Shown piece by piece: positions 42,498 to 52,254 of a stretch of DNA of 64,000 nucleotides. A program made the position numbers and the translations under genes. The stretch's first letter is position 1, and each line of letters opens with the position of its first letter. The notes under the pieces were generated by a model that was given only the letters and a program-made list of their open reading frames with translations, had not been told where the DNA came from and did no database searches. Origin of the DNA: Alitta virens (lineage: Eukaryota > Annelida > Polychaeta > Phyllodocida > Nereididae); NCBI GenBank assembly GCA_932294295.1, contig OW028573.1, positions 63,279,829 to 63,343,828 on the forward strand, written 5' to 3'.

Positions 42498-43770
42498 ATG
42501 GAGAATTTACAGAGGCTTACATGTTACTTGTTAATCTTAACTATTACGTTAGCATCGTGCGATAGTTATCGTTACATTTGCGCAAATCGGCTATGTCTGT
42601 GCAAAGTTGTGAATGATGGGAAGAGCATCAGAGCTGACTGCACCAAATCGCCACAGCTTGACCATGTGCCTATTGAAGAATTCTCAGCCATGGAATATAG
42701 CATGTTGTCATTCGTCGACATGACTGGAACACACTACTGTCATTCGCGCACGCCACCTACACATGATGTTGCAGCCCACATCGTATGCAAACGAATCAGC
42801 AATAGTGAGATGCAGAATCCCGGTTTAGGAACCTTCAACCTCGGACACTATGACACAGTAGTTAGTCACCCTAGCACTACTACAGTAGTCGTATCGACAG
42901 TCTCTGTCCTGTTGTTAGTAATTATATCAACTGGAGCTGGTATCTGGATTTATAAGGTGCGTTATTGTTAAATATATATTCTTTACGTAATGAGGGCCAT
43001 ATGCATTATGTGCATCTGATCATAACCGTGCTCTCTCTGAACACTATTTACATATATATATATATATATATATCTGCCCGTTTGTAGGATTGTATATATT
43101 ACGCTACATTGGCCTACCTATTGCTAAGCGATGATAATATATTGTTATAATAATAATGATTACTCGGTTCTATCCTACAGAGGGATCCAGTGGCTGGTAC
43201 AGCTGTTCTAACAGGGGTTGTTAGCATGGCTCGCCAAACGCTTGTCGGTGCGCGCAATAAAATCAGGCGGACTAGCACGACATCCGATAGCAGCAGCAGG
43301 TATGGTACATACATGTATTATATAGCACAGCCTGAGTAGTATGTATATAATATGTATGGCACATATTCACCCTATTCATGAACTTACTGCATATATTGCA
43401 GGTCATATTATATATGTTCACTCTCTCGTGTTGTAGTACAGATGACGACTCCGCCCCTGGTGGCAGTACTACTTGCCCCATCAACACAGCTTCAGAACAC
43501 ACCCCCCTTCAGCAAACAGCATCTGCGTATGATCACACTGTATGTCACGTGAGCAACACCCCTGCAACGACTACACCTCTTACCAACGCATCAACTGACG
43601 GATCCGCCACTGACGTGAAGGCGAGACTGACCTGCCCCAATACAATGGACGATGGATCGCCGCGACTATCCACCGCTGACGTGAAGACAAGGCTAACCTA
43701 CACCAATGCAATGGACGATGGATATAAGTCCAAACTACGCAACTACAGCGGGAAAGTTACGCCTGTGTAG
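42498..43770 (+). CDS. Type I membrane glycoprotein 2 of element 2 (three exons)
   Basis: Exons 42498-42956, 43181-43299 and 43437-43770. Donors GTGCGT and GTATGG, acceptors CCTACAG and TTGTAG, phases 0 and 2, the same phases as in 1558-2806. Exon 1 has a signal peptide (about 1-21), six cysteines (28, 33, 35, 48, 81, 97), the ADCTK motif, V-D-M-T-G-T-x-x-C and a membrane segment (129-151). Exon 2 starts Arg-Asp and is basic. Exon 3 is a Thr/Ser/Pro-rich tail with an internal repeat (D-V-K-x-R-L-T then N-x-M-D-D-G, twice). Function unknown; a virion or host-surface protein is likely. Confidence 0.72.
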
Positions 43771-44110
43771 ACATGTACACACGCACAAACACTCCTGCTA
43801 TTACTTAACTTCTATATATATGTATACTGCTGTCCACCTACGCTTATATTAATACCCCCCTGATAGATGTATGTACATATTATATTATGAATAGTTATCA
43901 CATGATTATACTGTAATGTTTAGCATAGTGTACGAGCTGTGCACACACAACTGTTCTTTTTTAAAATGGCTTAAGATATGTACAGAGACTACGTATATAT
44001 TACACCATGGTGTGCATACTACGTTATTAATTGTAGTGTTTGAAATGTTAGCGTAGATGTTCATTGTGTAGTATATATATTGCATTATAATCTCTTATAT
44101 TAACATTGTT

Positions 44111-44430
44111 GTTAATACCGTCCATCAACGTTTTATATTAATCTGACAGCTAAGCCCATATTATATTGTAAATAAACAGTGTGCTGCATTGTTTGATGGT
44201 TATACTGTACATATATGTGTAGTAGTATTACAACTGTATTAAACGTTATGAGTAGTGGGCTTAACATTTGTTAATACCGTCCATCAACGTTTTAGATTAA
44301 TCTGACAGCTAGGCTCATATTATATTGTAATGTTATATAAACCGTGTGCTACATTGTTTGATAGTTATACTGTACATATATATGCGTAGTAGTATTACAA
44401 AGGCATTAAACGTTATGAAAAAATGAACAG
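44111..44430. repeat. 159-bp tandem repeat in the convergent intergenic region
   Basis: The unit beginning GTTAATACCGTCCATCAACG at 44111 repeats from 44270 with scattered changes. It lies between convergent genes (glycoprotein 2 and the CARD-like gene). The complete stretch 43771-44471 has no other gene. A minus-strand AATAAA at 44455-44460 lies 12 nt past the CARD-like gene stop. Confidence 0.7.
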
Positions 44431-44471
44431 ACAAACGTGTTATTATATATATCATTTATTACAGTAAATAG

Positions 44472-44802
44472 CTATATGTAGCAGAAGTAAGGCGTTAGAA
44501 GAGCCATTTCTGGAACAGCATGTTCAACATGTTCTAGCAAAATATCAATAGTCTCCAAATCCTTAACTGTTAAGGACACACTTTCATCCTTAACAGTATT
44601 AGCAGTAATCTTGCATACTGCTGTGGTACATCCTTCTTTAACCAGGTAGTAAAAACACCCCAGATGTACAGTTGCATCGATATCGGAATTCGATAAAGCG
44701 TGTATGTAGTACACCATATTCACGAATTGCTGTAAGGGCAATGATACTGTCAAATCCTCCTTCAGGACATCATCCTGAACAAATGAGAACACGGTTATTA
44801 CT

Positions 44803-44837
<35 letters not shown>

Positions 44838-45213
44838 GTGTGTGTATGTTATATCTTACCTGATCATCAGTCAGTTGAATCGTCACATCACCGTCTGTAC
44901 ACATAACGCTGAGCGTCACCGATGTATTAATGGCAAGACTTGTACGACTGCCTCCTGTGAGCTCTGGAATAGTGCTAACGACATCTCCGTAGTCTCTTTG
45001 CAAATACTTAAACAATAATGCTGTGCCTTTGTAGCTCTTCCCTACATACAGTATTTGTAACAACAGTTTTGTTTTATCGAATCGTGTGTTTTTAGATCTG
45101 ATAACAAGTAGATCAGAATCTTTAAGTAAACCTTCGCAACGTAGTATTATACATATCTCATTTGTATTAACCTTATTGGTCAATACATCTGCGTAATCTC
45201 TTAAAATCTCCAT
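44472..45213 (-). CDS. CARD-like death-fold protein, two exons (element 2)
   Basis: Exon 1 is 45213-44860 (118 codons) and exon 2 44774-44472. Donor GTAAGA, acceptor TTGTTCAG, phase 0; 218 residues. Exon 1 residues about 3-88 show the CARD pattern: an N-terminal L-x-x-Y-A-x-V-L helix, a C-E-G-L-L turn, a basic helix, K-L-L-L-Q-I-L, a glycine/Lys turn, L-F-K-Y-L, and a final V-S-T-I-P-E-L. Exon 2 carries V-H-L-G-x-F-Y-Y-L and V-S-L-T-x-x-D-L followed by a helix and V-P-E-M-A-L-L-T-P, shared with element 1. The intron holds a (TA)n microsatellite. The gene sits next to glycoprotein 2 here but near the integrase in element 1. Interference with host cell-death or antiviral signalling is inferred. 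Confidence 0.6.
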
Positions 45214-45271
45214 TGTGAGCTGCGTAACAGTACTGAAGATAATCTGCTTAAACGTGGCTATGGCTGTTGTA

Positions 45272-45279
45272 TATATATG
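45272..45279 (-). promoter_or_regulatory. TATA-like motif upstream of the CARD-like gene
   Basis: TATATATA on the minus strand, about 60 nt upstream of the start codon. A similar TATATAA lies about 67 nt upstream of the CARD-like gene in element 1 (13282-13289). Confidence 0.3.
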
Positions 45280-45773
45280 CCTAAGGAAGTAATAAAATTG
45301 CTTACTCTTGCTACAAGTAGGCCATATTGTGTATACCTTCAGGGGGCAGTTTAATCGTTAGGGGGCAGTATAATCGTTAGTATTGCCATTATAGAAAAGC
45401 TGTGTATGATCTTACTCTCGTTAACACAGACCATATTGTGTATAACCATAACAACGTACTTGAGTGATGGAGAGATATAACACACTGTATGTAACGGTAT
45501 AGATATATATTTATTGTAATATAAGTGTATATATGGTAGGTATACATAGATACAATAGTCGATAGAGTATAACATGTTAGTAAAACGCTGTAATGTCAGG
45601 TACATATGATATAACAGTAGTATAACGTATCAGTAAATGCTGTAAATGCCGGGTACATATGGTATAACAGTAGAGCATAACTGTTAATATGATATAAGTG
45701 ATTTAACCATATTCTATTATACTGGTACTATATATTGTAACGTATTACATATATTGGTTAAATCAACATATAT
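45280..45773. repeat. Intergenic with short direct repeats
   Basis: Contains GGGGGCAGTATAATCGTTAG-like units twice (45342-45378) and a longer duplicated stretch with GGTACATATG and TATAACAGTAG (about 45597-45672). No gene supported. Confidence 0.5.
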
Positions 45774-46663
45774 TTATTGAATCATTGATCCCTCATCAAT
45801 TGTTGCAGCTGTTGAAGTTGTGACATTAGGATCTTGCATATCGGAACTTGTGCTGCAACGGTTGTGTAGGGGCCTAGGTGGTGAAGGTTTAGGGGTGCAG
45901 TGGTGACAAGCCTGAAGGTTATCGAGCGTGGTGTGCGTGGTGTAGCAGGCTGCTAAACCAGCCAATCCACTCCATTTCGTTTCCAATTGTGGAAGAAACC
46001 CCAGCAGTTTGGTGAACTCGTATTTCGTCATCTTAATCCCCCTCTGGGTCGGGTGCTCTGACGTTGTCGACATGTTACGAAAAAAACTGTGGCGTATGTC
46101 CACTGTATTAGAAGCTTTCTTCGCTCTACAGTGGGCATTTTTGCCGATGTGCACTTTGTAAATGTTCTGCGAGTACTCATCGACATCTGAATTATCCGCA
46201 AACATGTCTCTACCATCGGCACACCACTCGACGTCATCAACCATGGCATCATTTGCGAGGGTTCCATCAGCGGCATCGTCTGTAGGGTCTGTCTGGCTGC
46301 CTGGTGTAATCTGCAGGATAATAAGATATATAATTATCATTACATATATTATATATGTACAGCTTCTTATTACAGATAATATTAAACATTACTTACGACT
46401 CCTATAAATGCAGCTAGGTTATGCATTGCAGCCATTAAATCACGGGTCTGCTGTTTGTCCAGCATTACGCCTTTCTTGGTAGGGATAAGGCAGTAGTCCT
46501 GATCGTCGACCGTGTACACCCTAAGATGTAGAGATACTCGTCCTCTGTATCTCTGCAGAGTTAGGAACTTCCTAGAGCTGACCTCTCTGAGCCATAGGAA
46601 CTGGCCCTTTACCTGTGTGCCACCCAGGTTGTAGTATTTGCGAGTTAAGGCCGTAGTCGCCAT
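45774..46663 (-). CDS. Two-exon protein with tandem PC4-like domains (element 2)
   Basis: Exon 1 is 46663-46397 (89 codons) and exon 2 46310-45774. Donor GTAAGT, acceptor CCTGCAG, phase 0; 267 residues. Domain 1: V-K-G-Q-F-L-W-L-R-E-V, R-Y-R-G-R-V-S-L-H-L-R, PTKKG at 61-65, then helix Q-Q-T-R-D-L. Domain 2 in exon 2 begins after an acidic linker: HIGKN, VDIRHSFF, PTQRGIK, helix with F-T-K-L-L, then a CHHC motif. Same structure as 4662-6202, but the acidic and basic tail of that protein is much shorter here. A single-stranded-DNA binding or transcription role is inferred from the PC4 family. Confidence 0.68.
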
Positions 46664-46756
46664 GATGTCGAATAGTTAAAAACAGGCTGTGATGATCTGA
46701 TAATCCACTGGAGAACTCTCGGGCAAGTGAGTGTAAGTTGTATGGGAGTACTAAGT

Positions 46757-46764
46757 CTTTTATA
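46757..46764 (-). promoter_or_regulatory. TATA box candidate of the tandem-PC4-like gene, element 2
   Basis: The minus strand reads AGTATAAAAGAC, a consensus TATA box, about 94 nt upstream of the start codon at 46663. Confidence 0.5.
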
Positions 46765-46924
46765 CTCTGCTCAAGTTCAGTATAAGTTAATATGTATGGC
46801 ATACACATATATATATATATATATCAGCTACAAATACCATCACATCTATATAACAGTATCATAGGACTACTGATTATGCCCCTAAATAACCGTCCATTGT
46901 TCTACCAACCCTTATGTATGCATA

Positions 46925-47326
46925 TCATTTAGAAACACTGATCCAGTTGGCTTTAAGTCTGGACTTTCTGGCACGAGATTTAAGTGGTACAGTCTTACGT
47001 TTCGTAGGAGTTTTCAGTTTTGTAATGTTTCTAGAGCTATTGTTTGTAGTGAACTTTTTCATAAATATGTCTATATCGTTATGTTTAAGACCTGGAGGAT
47101 GATGGGTCTCTTTAAGAACAATATCATCTTTTGATCTTAGCGTATGTGTAACGTGTTCAGTATCTGCTGGCTGTGTTACATGTTCAGCAGACCTAATGTC
47201 AGTAGTGTTATCTTCTTGTTGTGTTAGTTTATTTTCTTTACTACCTTTGAAATCTTTACTATTTCTGAGCTGTTCCAACATTCTGTTGTACTTGTCTCTA
47301 GGTATAACAACATTTTCCTCAGCCAT
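46925..47326 (-). CDS. Conserved Polinton-type protein (element 2)
   Basis: About 133 residues starting MAEENVVIPRDKY (third codon of the longest frame chosen because it aligns with the element 1 start). The N-terminus is conserved, the middle is polar and probably disordered with a HPPGLKH motif, and the C-terminus is strongly basic. Homologue of the frame-broken gene at 6799-7309. Its start slightly overlaps the stop of the upstream small basic protein. Function unknown, probably virion-associated. Confidence 0.65.
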   Translation of the reverse strand: MAEENVVIPRDKYNRMLEQLRNSKDFKGSKENKLTQQEDNTTDIRSAEHVTQPADTEHVTHTLRSKDDIVLKETHHPPGLKHNDIDIFMKKFTTNNSSRNITKLKTPTKRKTVPLKSRARKSRLKANWISVSK

Positions 47327-47645
47327 GACCAACAGCTGTTACAAGTTTAGAAAGTACGCTTTTGATCAACAGGGATACAACGTCAGATTTACTATGTATT
47401 AAATAACGCCTAGAACTAAGTGTTGCGTCGTTGTTAGATAATTCTCTAATGATACGTTTGTACAGTTTGAGGGATCTTTTATACTCACGAGGGAGTGCTA
47501 CAACACCATTAAGTATATTTCTAGCTATTTCTGCTACAACCAGAATCTGATTCTTGTTTACATGTGACAAGAGAGCTTTAACTTGGTCCTTGTTAAGAGA
47601 TGCTACAGCCTTTAAGAATGTTATGTTCTCTTTAATCAGTTTCAT
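47319..47645 (-). CDS. Small basic helical protein of Polinton-like elements (element 2)
   Basis: 108 residues, helical and Lys/Arg-rich, MKLIKENI start shared with 7315-7638. The start codon overlaps the ATPase stop as ATGA. The conserved overlap in both elements suggests coupled translation or shared transcripts. Function unknown. Confidence 0.7.
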   Translation of the reverse strand: MKLIKENITFLKAVASLNKDQVKALLSHVNKNQILVVAEIARNILNGVVALPREYKRSLKLYKRIIRELSNNDATLSSRRYLIHSKSDVVSLLIKSVLSKLVTAVGHG

Positions 47646-48325
47646 GACTGCGGGAGAAACACAACTGTTTCCTCACCTGGAAAGATATTAGAACGTAATT
47701 TATACCTGCCATCAGCATTAGGTGATAGATCAATTATTAAATAACCATAGTTGCGCTTAGTAGCTCGTTCATAACTATCCATAAAATATTTTGTTTGACC
47801 AGGTAAAATTTGGCTTGCCAGCGCTGACACCTGTCTACCATTCCTATGATTGCGAAAAAGACAGATACAGTGTGAGTTTCTACTTATTAATCTAGCAGCT
47901 TTACTTTCATAAAACATATCCTGTAAAGTTATAATACATGAAACATTACAATGATGACTGAGGACACACACTATTTCAGCCACATGTGCACCCTGGCGGC
48001 TGTCACTTAAATTACTCATTTGATCATCAAGAACAAGTAAAGTGTGTGCTCTGGTTTTCTCCCACAAGCCTGTTAAATACTCTTTGGATGGTATATCTTT
48101 TCTGAACTCTATTATATCGCCTAAGGTACTTTCCAAATGATCGAACTTGTCCTGCCATACAGAATACACATATATAACCTTATTAACCTGAGGTGTGAAC
48201 ATTGTCTTATAATTTAGGAGTAAACGTTTGACAAATTCCGTTTTTCCTGCTTGTGTAGATCCTTGCACTGATATATTTTGAGGGAGTTTAAAAGGTATTA
48301 AGCATGCATTCTCTGGTTCCGTCAT
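47642..48325 (-). CDS. FtsK/HerA-type genome-packaging ATPase (element 2)
   Basis: Start at the Met followed by TEPENACLIPF, aligned with MEDYNQCVIPF of element 1; an upstream Met at 48355 is possible. Walker A is GSTQAGKT, Walker B LLVLDD, and the later YGYLIIDLSPN segment is shared. 227 residues. Function as in element 1: translocation of DNA into the capsid. Confidence 0.9.
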   Translation of the reverse strand: MTEPENACLIPFKLPQNISVQGSTQAGKTEFVKRLLLNYKTMFTPQVNKVIYVYSVWQDKFDHLESTLGDIIEFRKDIPSKEYLTGLWEKTRAHTLLVLDDQMSNLSDSRQGAHVAEIVCVLSHHCNVSCIITLQDMFYESKAARLISRNSHCICLFRNHRNGRQVSALASQILPGQTKYFMDSYERATKRNYGYLIIDLSPNADGRYKLRSNIFPGEETVVFLPQS

Positions 48326-48359
48326 GATGTTACGCCAGTAGCAATGTTGTATCAACTAA

Positions 48360-49775
48360 CTATATGTCGGTAACACCTCGATATTTATCAATCTTAACTG
48401 ATGCAGGGAACTTTGCAAACACAATTAGTGTTGTTGGCTCAGGCAAAGCATTAGAAAACCTTAAACTTATGCGTAAGTTGCCTGAACGTTTTAAAGGGAG
48501 TATATCATCATTATTAGAATCACATTGTGACCCGGCAACAAATCGATAAAATGTGTAACCTTGCATATATTCCTCGCGAGAGAGAGGATTAAAGTGGTCA
48601 CTGTACTCGATACCACAAAGAGTTTTGTATGCATCAATGTATGAACTTGTCTCGAGTTTGCTTTTATATATAGGCACGATAGGCCCCTGACCTAAATCAT
48701 GACCATCTACCGTGACTTGAATAAAGTTGAGAGATGTATGCTCAAACATAAACGGATTGGTAAACAGTGTACCATGGTTACTCACGTCTGTCACAAGGCC
48801 ACAAACCAATTCACAAGGTACACGACCGGTAAATGGATCATTAACAGTGCATGAAAATTGTCCTTTACCTAGTGTAAATTTTTTAACTTCGGTTTTAATG
48901 TAGGGGAATATGGCAGGCTTATTTTGCATTATTTCTGCATGCGAAACCAATATTTCAGGAATCACCTCTACCATTGAAACACTAAGAGAAGCTTTAGTAA
49001 TCTGCACTTTGTAGGCACCTACTGTTACCTCTGGAGCCATTAAACAAAACTCTGGTGTGCTAGGATATAAGGTGATACCTAAACTCACACCATTTGGAAC
49101 AAACTTATATATGTCTAGAACATCACAATAAAGATTGCCAGACATATCAACCTCATGAGAGTTAGCAAAGAAACTGGATCGTTTGTTCAAACCTTTGTTA
49201 TCACCTAGCTGCCAATTAGGATCTTCTAATTCGCCTGGTGTATCTTTGTAAAACATTCCCATTTGTAGTGTAGTTTCTTTTAACTCCTTGTTTGTATGTA
49301 GTAAAGCTTTGAAATAAGCTAAATAGGGGTATGACTCATCCGAGTGTGTTAACACTTTGTTCTGTAGGGATACATCAACACGACTGAACATTGAATGCAT
49401 AAAGTTGTTAACAACTCCAACCGAAGCCTTGTTATCTGGTGTTGTAGTTGCAGCAGTGCTAGCCGTAGTGCTTGTGTCTTCTGTATCTTTTGATCTCTTA
49501 CCTCTACCGCTTGCTACAGTCACAGGTTCAATCTTATCCCCATTCTGCCTCACTATTTTACATGTAATATTAAGTCTTGTTCTACGTAAATCTAGGTAGT
49601 TACTACTATTATTGTTCACATGGAACTGGATAACACCTTGTGTTGAAAAGTTGTTTACAGGATAGAATGTTGTTACATGTGTATTCTTGATACCGACATT
49701 ATGGATAGGTTTCTGGAAAATAGCTAATTCCTCAGAATAACCTATATAGGCATCCTCTAACACTTCCTGACTCAT
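48360..49775 (-). CDS. Major capsid protein, double jelly-roll (element 2)
   Basis: 471 residues, with the Met before SQEVLEDA chosen by alignment. Conserved blocks include the T-T-F-Y-P-V-N-N-F-S segment, VVNNFMHSMFSRVDV, F-F-A-N-S-x-E-V-D-M and the C-terminal A-K-F-P-A-S-V-K-I-D-K. The variable loop after R-Q-N-G-D is Thr/Ala/Lys-rich, unlike the Ala run of element 1. Forms the hexon-like pseudo-hexamers of a Polinton virion by family inference. Confidence 0.9.
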   Translation of the reverse strand: MSQEVLEDAYIGYSEELAIFQKPIHNVGIKNTHVTTFYPVNNFSTQGVIQFHVNNNSSNYLDLRRTRLNITCKIVRQNGDKIEPVTVASGRGKRSKDTEDTSTTASTAATTTPDNKASVGVVNNFMHSMFSRVDVSLQNKVLTHSDESYPYLAYFKALLHTNKELKETTLQMGMFYKDTPGELEDPNWQLGDNKGLNKRSSFFANSHEVDMSGNLYCDVLDIYKFVPNGVSLGITLYPSTPEFCLMAPEVTVGAYKVQITKASLSVSMVEVIPEILVSHAEIMQNKPAIFPYIKTEVKKFTLGKGQFSCTVNDPFTGRVPCELVCGLVTDVSNHGTLFTNPFMFEHTSLNFIQVTVDGHDLGQGPIVPIYKSKLETSSYIDAYKTLCGIEYSDHFNPLSREEYMQGYTFYRFVAGSQCDSNNDDILPLKRSGNLRISLRFSNALPEPTTLIVFAKFPASVKIDKYRGVTDI

Positions 49776-49787
49776 AGTTATCAATTA

Positions 49788-50234
49788 TTAATCAAACACG
49801 TCCTTGGCACGTTGTATAACCTTATCAACAGTCTTCTTCAACTTCTTTCTCTTTTCTGCAGATGTCTTATGTATTGTGTGTCTCTTACTGTTAGCTCTAC
49901 TCATGACAGAATGAGCAGGGTGCGTCTTTTGTTCAGTAGTTATATTAGTAGCTGCAACTTCTAAATCGTTCAAGGCCCTAAGACGTTGCGCCTCTGTAGG
50001 ATCAATAACATCGATAGCACTTATATCTGTATCGTTTGTAGTCTTAGTATTTCTCGGCTTATTAACAATAATTATGCGGTGTGTGTGTGAATTAGCGTAA
50101 GTCCTTTTGTTATGAAAACGTGAACTGGTAAGATACGGCGCTGTTGCACCCTCTGCCTGACCCTTGAAATGTTTCAGTAAAATGTCATAATCTACACCCT
50201 TATTGATAGAGTGATACTTTATATTATCAGTCAT
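49788..50234 (-). CDS. Basic C-terminal protein (element 2)
   Basis: 148 residues, homologue of 9868-10317: G-V-D-Y-D-I-L-L-K-H-F-x-x-QAEG, DPTEAQR-L-R-A, a Lys-rich tail and a final QRAKDVFD. Probable nuclear or virion protein; function unknown. Confidence 0.65.
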   Translation of the reverse strand: MTDNIKYHSINKGVDYDILLKHFKGQAEGATAPYLTSSRFHNKRTYANSHTHRIIIVNKPRNTKTTNDTDISAIDVIDPTEAQRLRALNDLEVAATNITTEQKTHPAHSVMSRANSKRHTIHKTSAEKRKKLKKTVDKVIQRAKDVFD

Positions 50235-50267
50235 AATGTAGCTGTAATTCGTAAACTATCCACACAC

Positions 50268-50693
50268 CTAAGGTATTAGCCTGAAGTGTAGTGTTCCGTT
50301 GACCTTCCCTTGTTTGAATGATGGATATATACCATTGTTGTCTGTTAAATATATATCTATAATGTCTAAACTGTCAACGTATAGAGGTACATAGCGAGGA
50401 TTATCAAAAAATACAGGTGCGCCTCTGTTAATTTGGTTGAAGTACACTCTGTTTAAAATAGGCGACAGTGTAGCATTAACGGGGCTAGGTTTACATATAG
50501 ACGAATTAATAGTTATATATATAGCATTATACTTATCGATAGGTCTAGGTAAATCTATGTCTAACAAAGCAACTTCCCATTTCCCCTGGGGTATGAATGT
50601 TACCCTACCAGGTAGTTTAACTCTGAATGATGTTGGTGTATTACCAGGAAAGTAGTTCTCCTTATCGACATCAGATGATATGTACACAAACAT
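50268..50693 (-). CDS. Penton-like minor capsid protein (element 2)
   Basis: 141 residues. FRVKLP, P-Q-G-K-W-E-V-A-L-L-D-I, YITINSS, NPRYVP-x-x-x-DSLDII and a terminal TLHFRL match element 1. The start overlaps the integrase stop by one base (TAATG). Vertex protein by family inference. Confidence 0.75.
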   Translation of the reverse strand: MFVYISSDVDKENYFPGNTPTSFRVKLPGRVTFIPQGKWEVALLDIDLPRPIDKYNAIYITINSSICKPSPVNATLSPILNRVYFNQINRGAPVFFDNPRYVPLYVDSLDIIDIYLTDNNGIYPSFKQGKVNGTLHFRLIP

Positions 50694-51823
50694 TATATTT
50701 TACCTTTGTAATGACGAATAGATGCTGTGGGTATATAAGTGTTAAACTTGTCAGAATAACCATACCATTTAACAAGACTGAGTTTGTGACCTCTAACAGT
50801 TTTAGTCTTTAGAACTCTGTCAATTTTATATGTTATATCATTTATGTTTTGAACAGATGCTACTAGTAACTCCTCTGTGTAGAAGGACCCTTTGATACTG
50901 TCACCATTGAGATCCTGTACTTTATATCTAGGGGGGTGTGATGGAATTTGATTACAGACTGTAAATAGTTCCTCAGTCCACTTCTCATGATAGCCTCGTG
51001 AAAAGGGTGCAGTGTATAAGCTCAGTCTAACCAAACTACCTAGAGCTATAGTGAACTTGACTGGTGTGTTAGCCCATCTGTTAAGTATGGGTATGTACAC
51101 TTGTTCATATATAGTATGAGCATTTGCTGTGTTAACAGTAGCAGGCGCCATGTTAATAGAGTGATGGATTGTGTTATTATAGCTAAACATGACATCATCC
51201 AGAATGTCTATGTACATTGCTGTCTGCTGTTCATAAAAATACTTAAACAGTTTGTTTTCTAATGTGCGATTAAAGCGTTCACTGTAAGACGCTTTGTGGC
51301 GTCCATACGCTATCATGTGATTAATACCTTTGTTGTGCAACATTCTTTGAAAGGAGGCCCCAGTATACTCTCCACCTTGATCAGTACGTATAGTCTTGCA
51401 TATCCTACCAGACATCTTAACGATATCTGTAAATGCTATCGTAACATCTGTCGACTTTTTAAACTTAAGCGGACGTGCCCATGCATAGCGTGAAAAAATA
51501 TCTATACATATTAAGATGTATTTGTATCCTCTATTATATTGGGCTAATTGATCCATCTGGATGATATCGCTATCCCATTGTTCATCAATATGTTCCACTA
51601 TTATATGTTCAGTACTAAATATTGTCTTGGGTGTGCTATGTATATTATGCGTCGTCTGCTCCTTCAACCATTTACTCACAACTGTTAAAGTGATGCCTCG
51701 AGGCTTAGATTGTCTCTTCTTTACTTCACTCCATAATTTTCTTACACCTGAATAACTACTAGGTTGACCTATTGTGTAATAGATACCACTCAAAAACTGA
51801 TCTATTGATGCGGTTTGTGCCAT
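50693..51823 (-). CDS. rve integrase with chromo-like C-terminus (element 2)
   Basis: 376 residues. Catalytic candidates D86 (WDSD), D148 (RTDQG), E182 (YSERFNRT). The N-terminal HIHSTPKT-like segment and the C-terminal chromo-like strand set (ITYKIDRVL, VKWYGYSDKFN) match element 1. Consistent with the exact 6-bp target duplication around this element. Confidence 0.9.
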   Translation of the reverse strand: MAQTASIDQFLSGIYYTIGQPSSYSGVRKLWSEVKKRQSKPRGITLTVVSKWLKEQTTHNIHSTPKTIFSTEHIIVEHIDEQWDSDIIQMDQLAQYNRGYKYILICIDIFSRYAWARPLKFKKSTDVTIAFTDIVKMSGRICKTIRTDQGGEYTGASFQRMLHNKGINHMIAYGRHKASYSERFNRTLENKLFKYFYEQQTAMYIDILDDVMFSYNNTIHHSINMAPATVNTANAHTIYEQVYIPILNRWANTPVKFTIALGSLVRLSLYTAPFSRGYHEKWTEELFTVCNQIPSHPPRYKVQDLNGDSIKGSFYTEELLVASVQNINDITYKIDRVLKTKTVRGHKLSLVKWYGYSDKFNTYIPTASIRHYKGKI

Positions 51824-52254
51824 AATCTACATGTAGACAATCTGTGTTATTATATCCTTACTGCTTGTTATGTTAACAATACCAAAGACAGTTATGACAA
51901 ATAGAAGCCTATTACAGTCTTAATAACACATTCTAAGCGATGGCTCCTGTGATGTACTAATCGCACACTGACATCTCAGTATACCTGTAGATATATGTGT
52001 GTAACAACACAGAGTAGTGTGTGTACAATTGGTGCTCTTTATTAACATTAGTGTACAGTGCATAATATGATTTGTTGACGTTGTCTTGTTATATATATAT
52101 CCCCTCCGTGGTGTGTCCCATGAGTAGTAGTTCTGAAACAATAGTAGTAGTAGTGGTGGTAGTAGTACCATAACATAGCAGATTGGTAGATAATATCATA
52201 ACAATATATATAACTAACCTTATATGTTGATAACATGTCGTAACCGCTGGTTCC
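51824..52254. other. Intergenic, no gene recognised
   Basis: The position where element 1 has the two-helix membrane protein and CARD-like gene. Here only low-complexity short frames, (GTA)n-type runs (52140-52170) and AT-rich sequence are seen. Confidence 0.5.
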
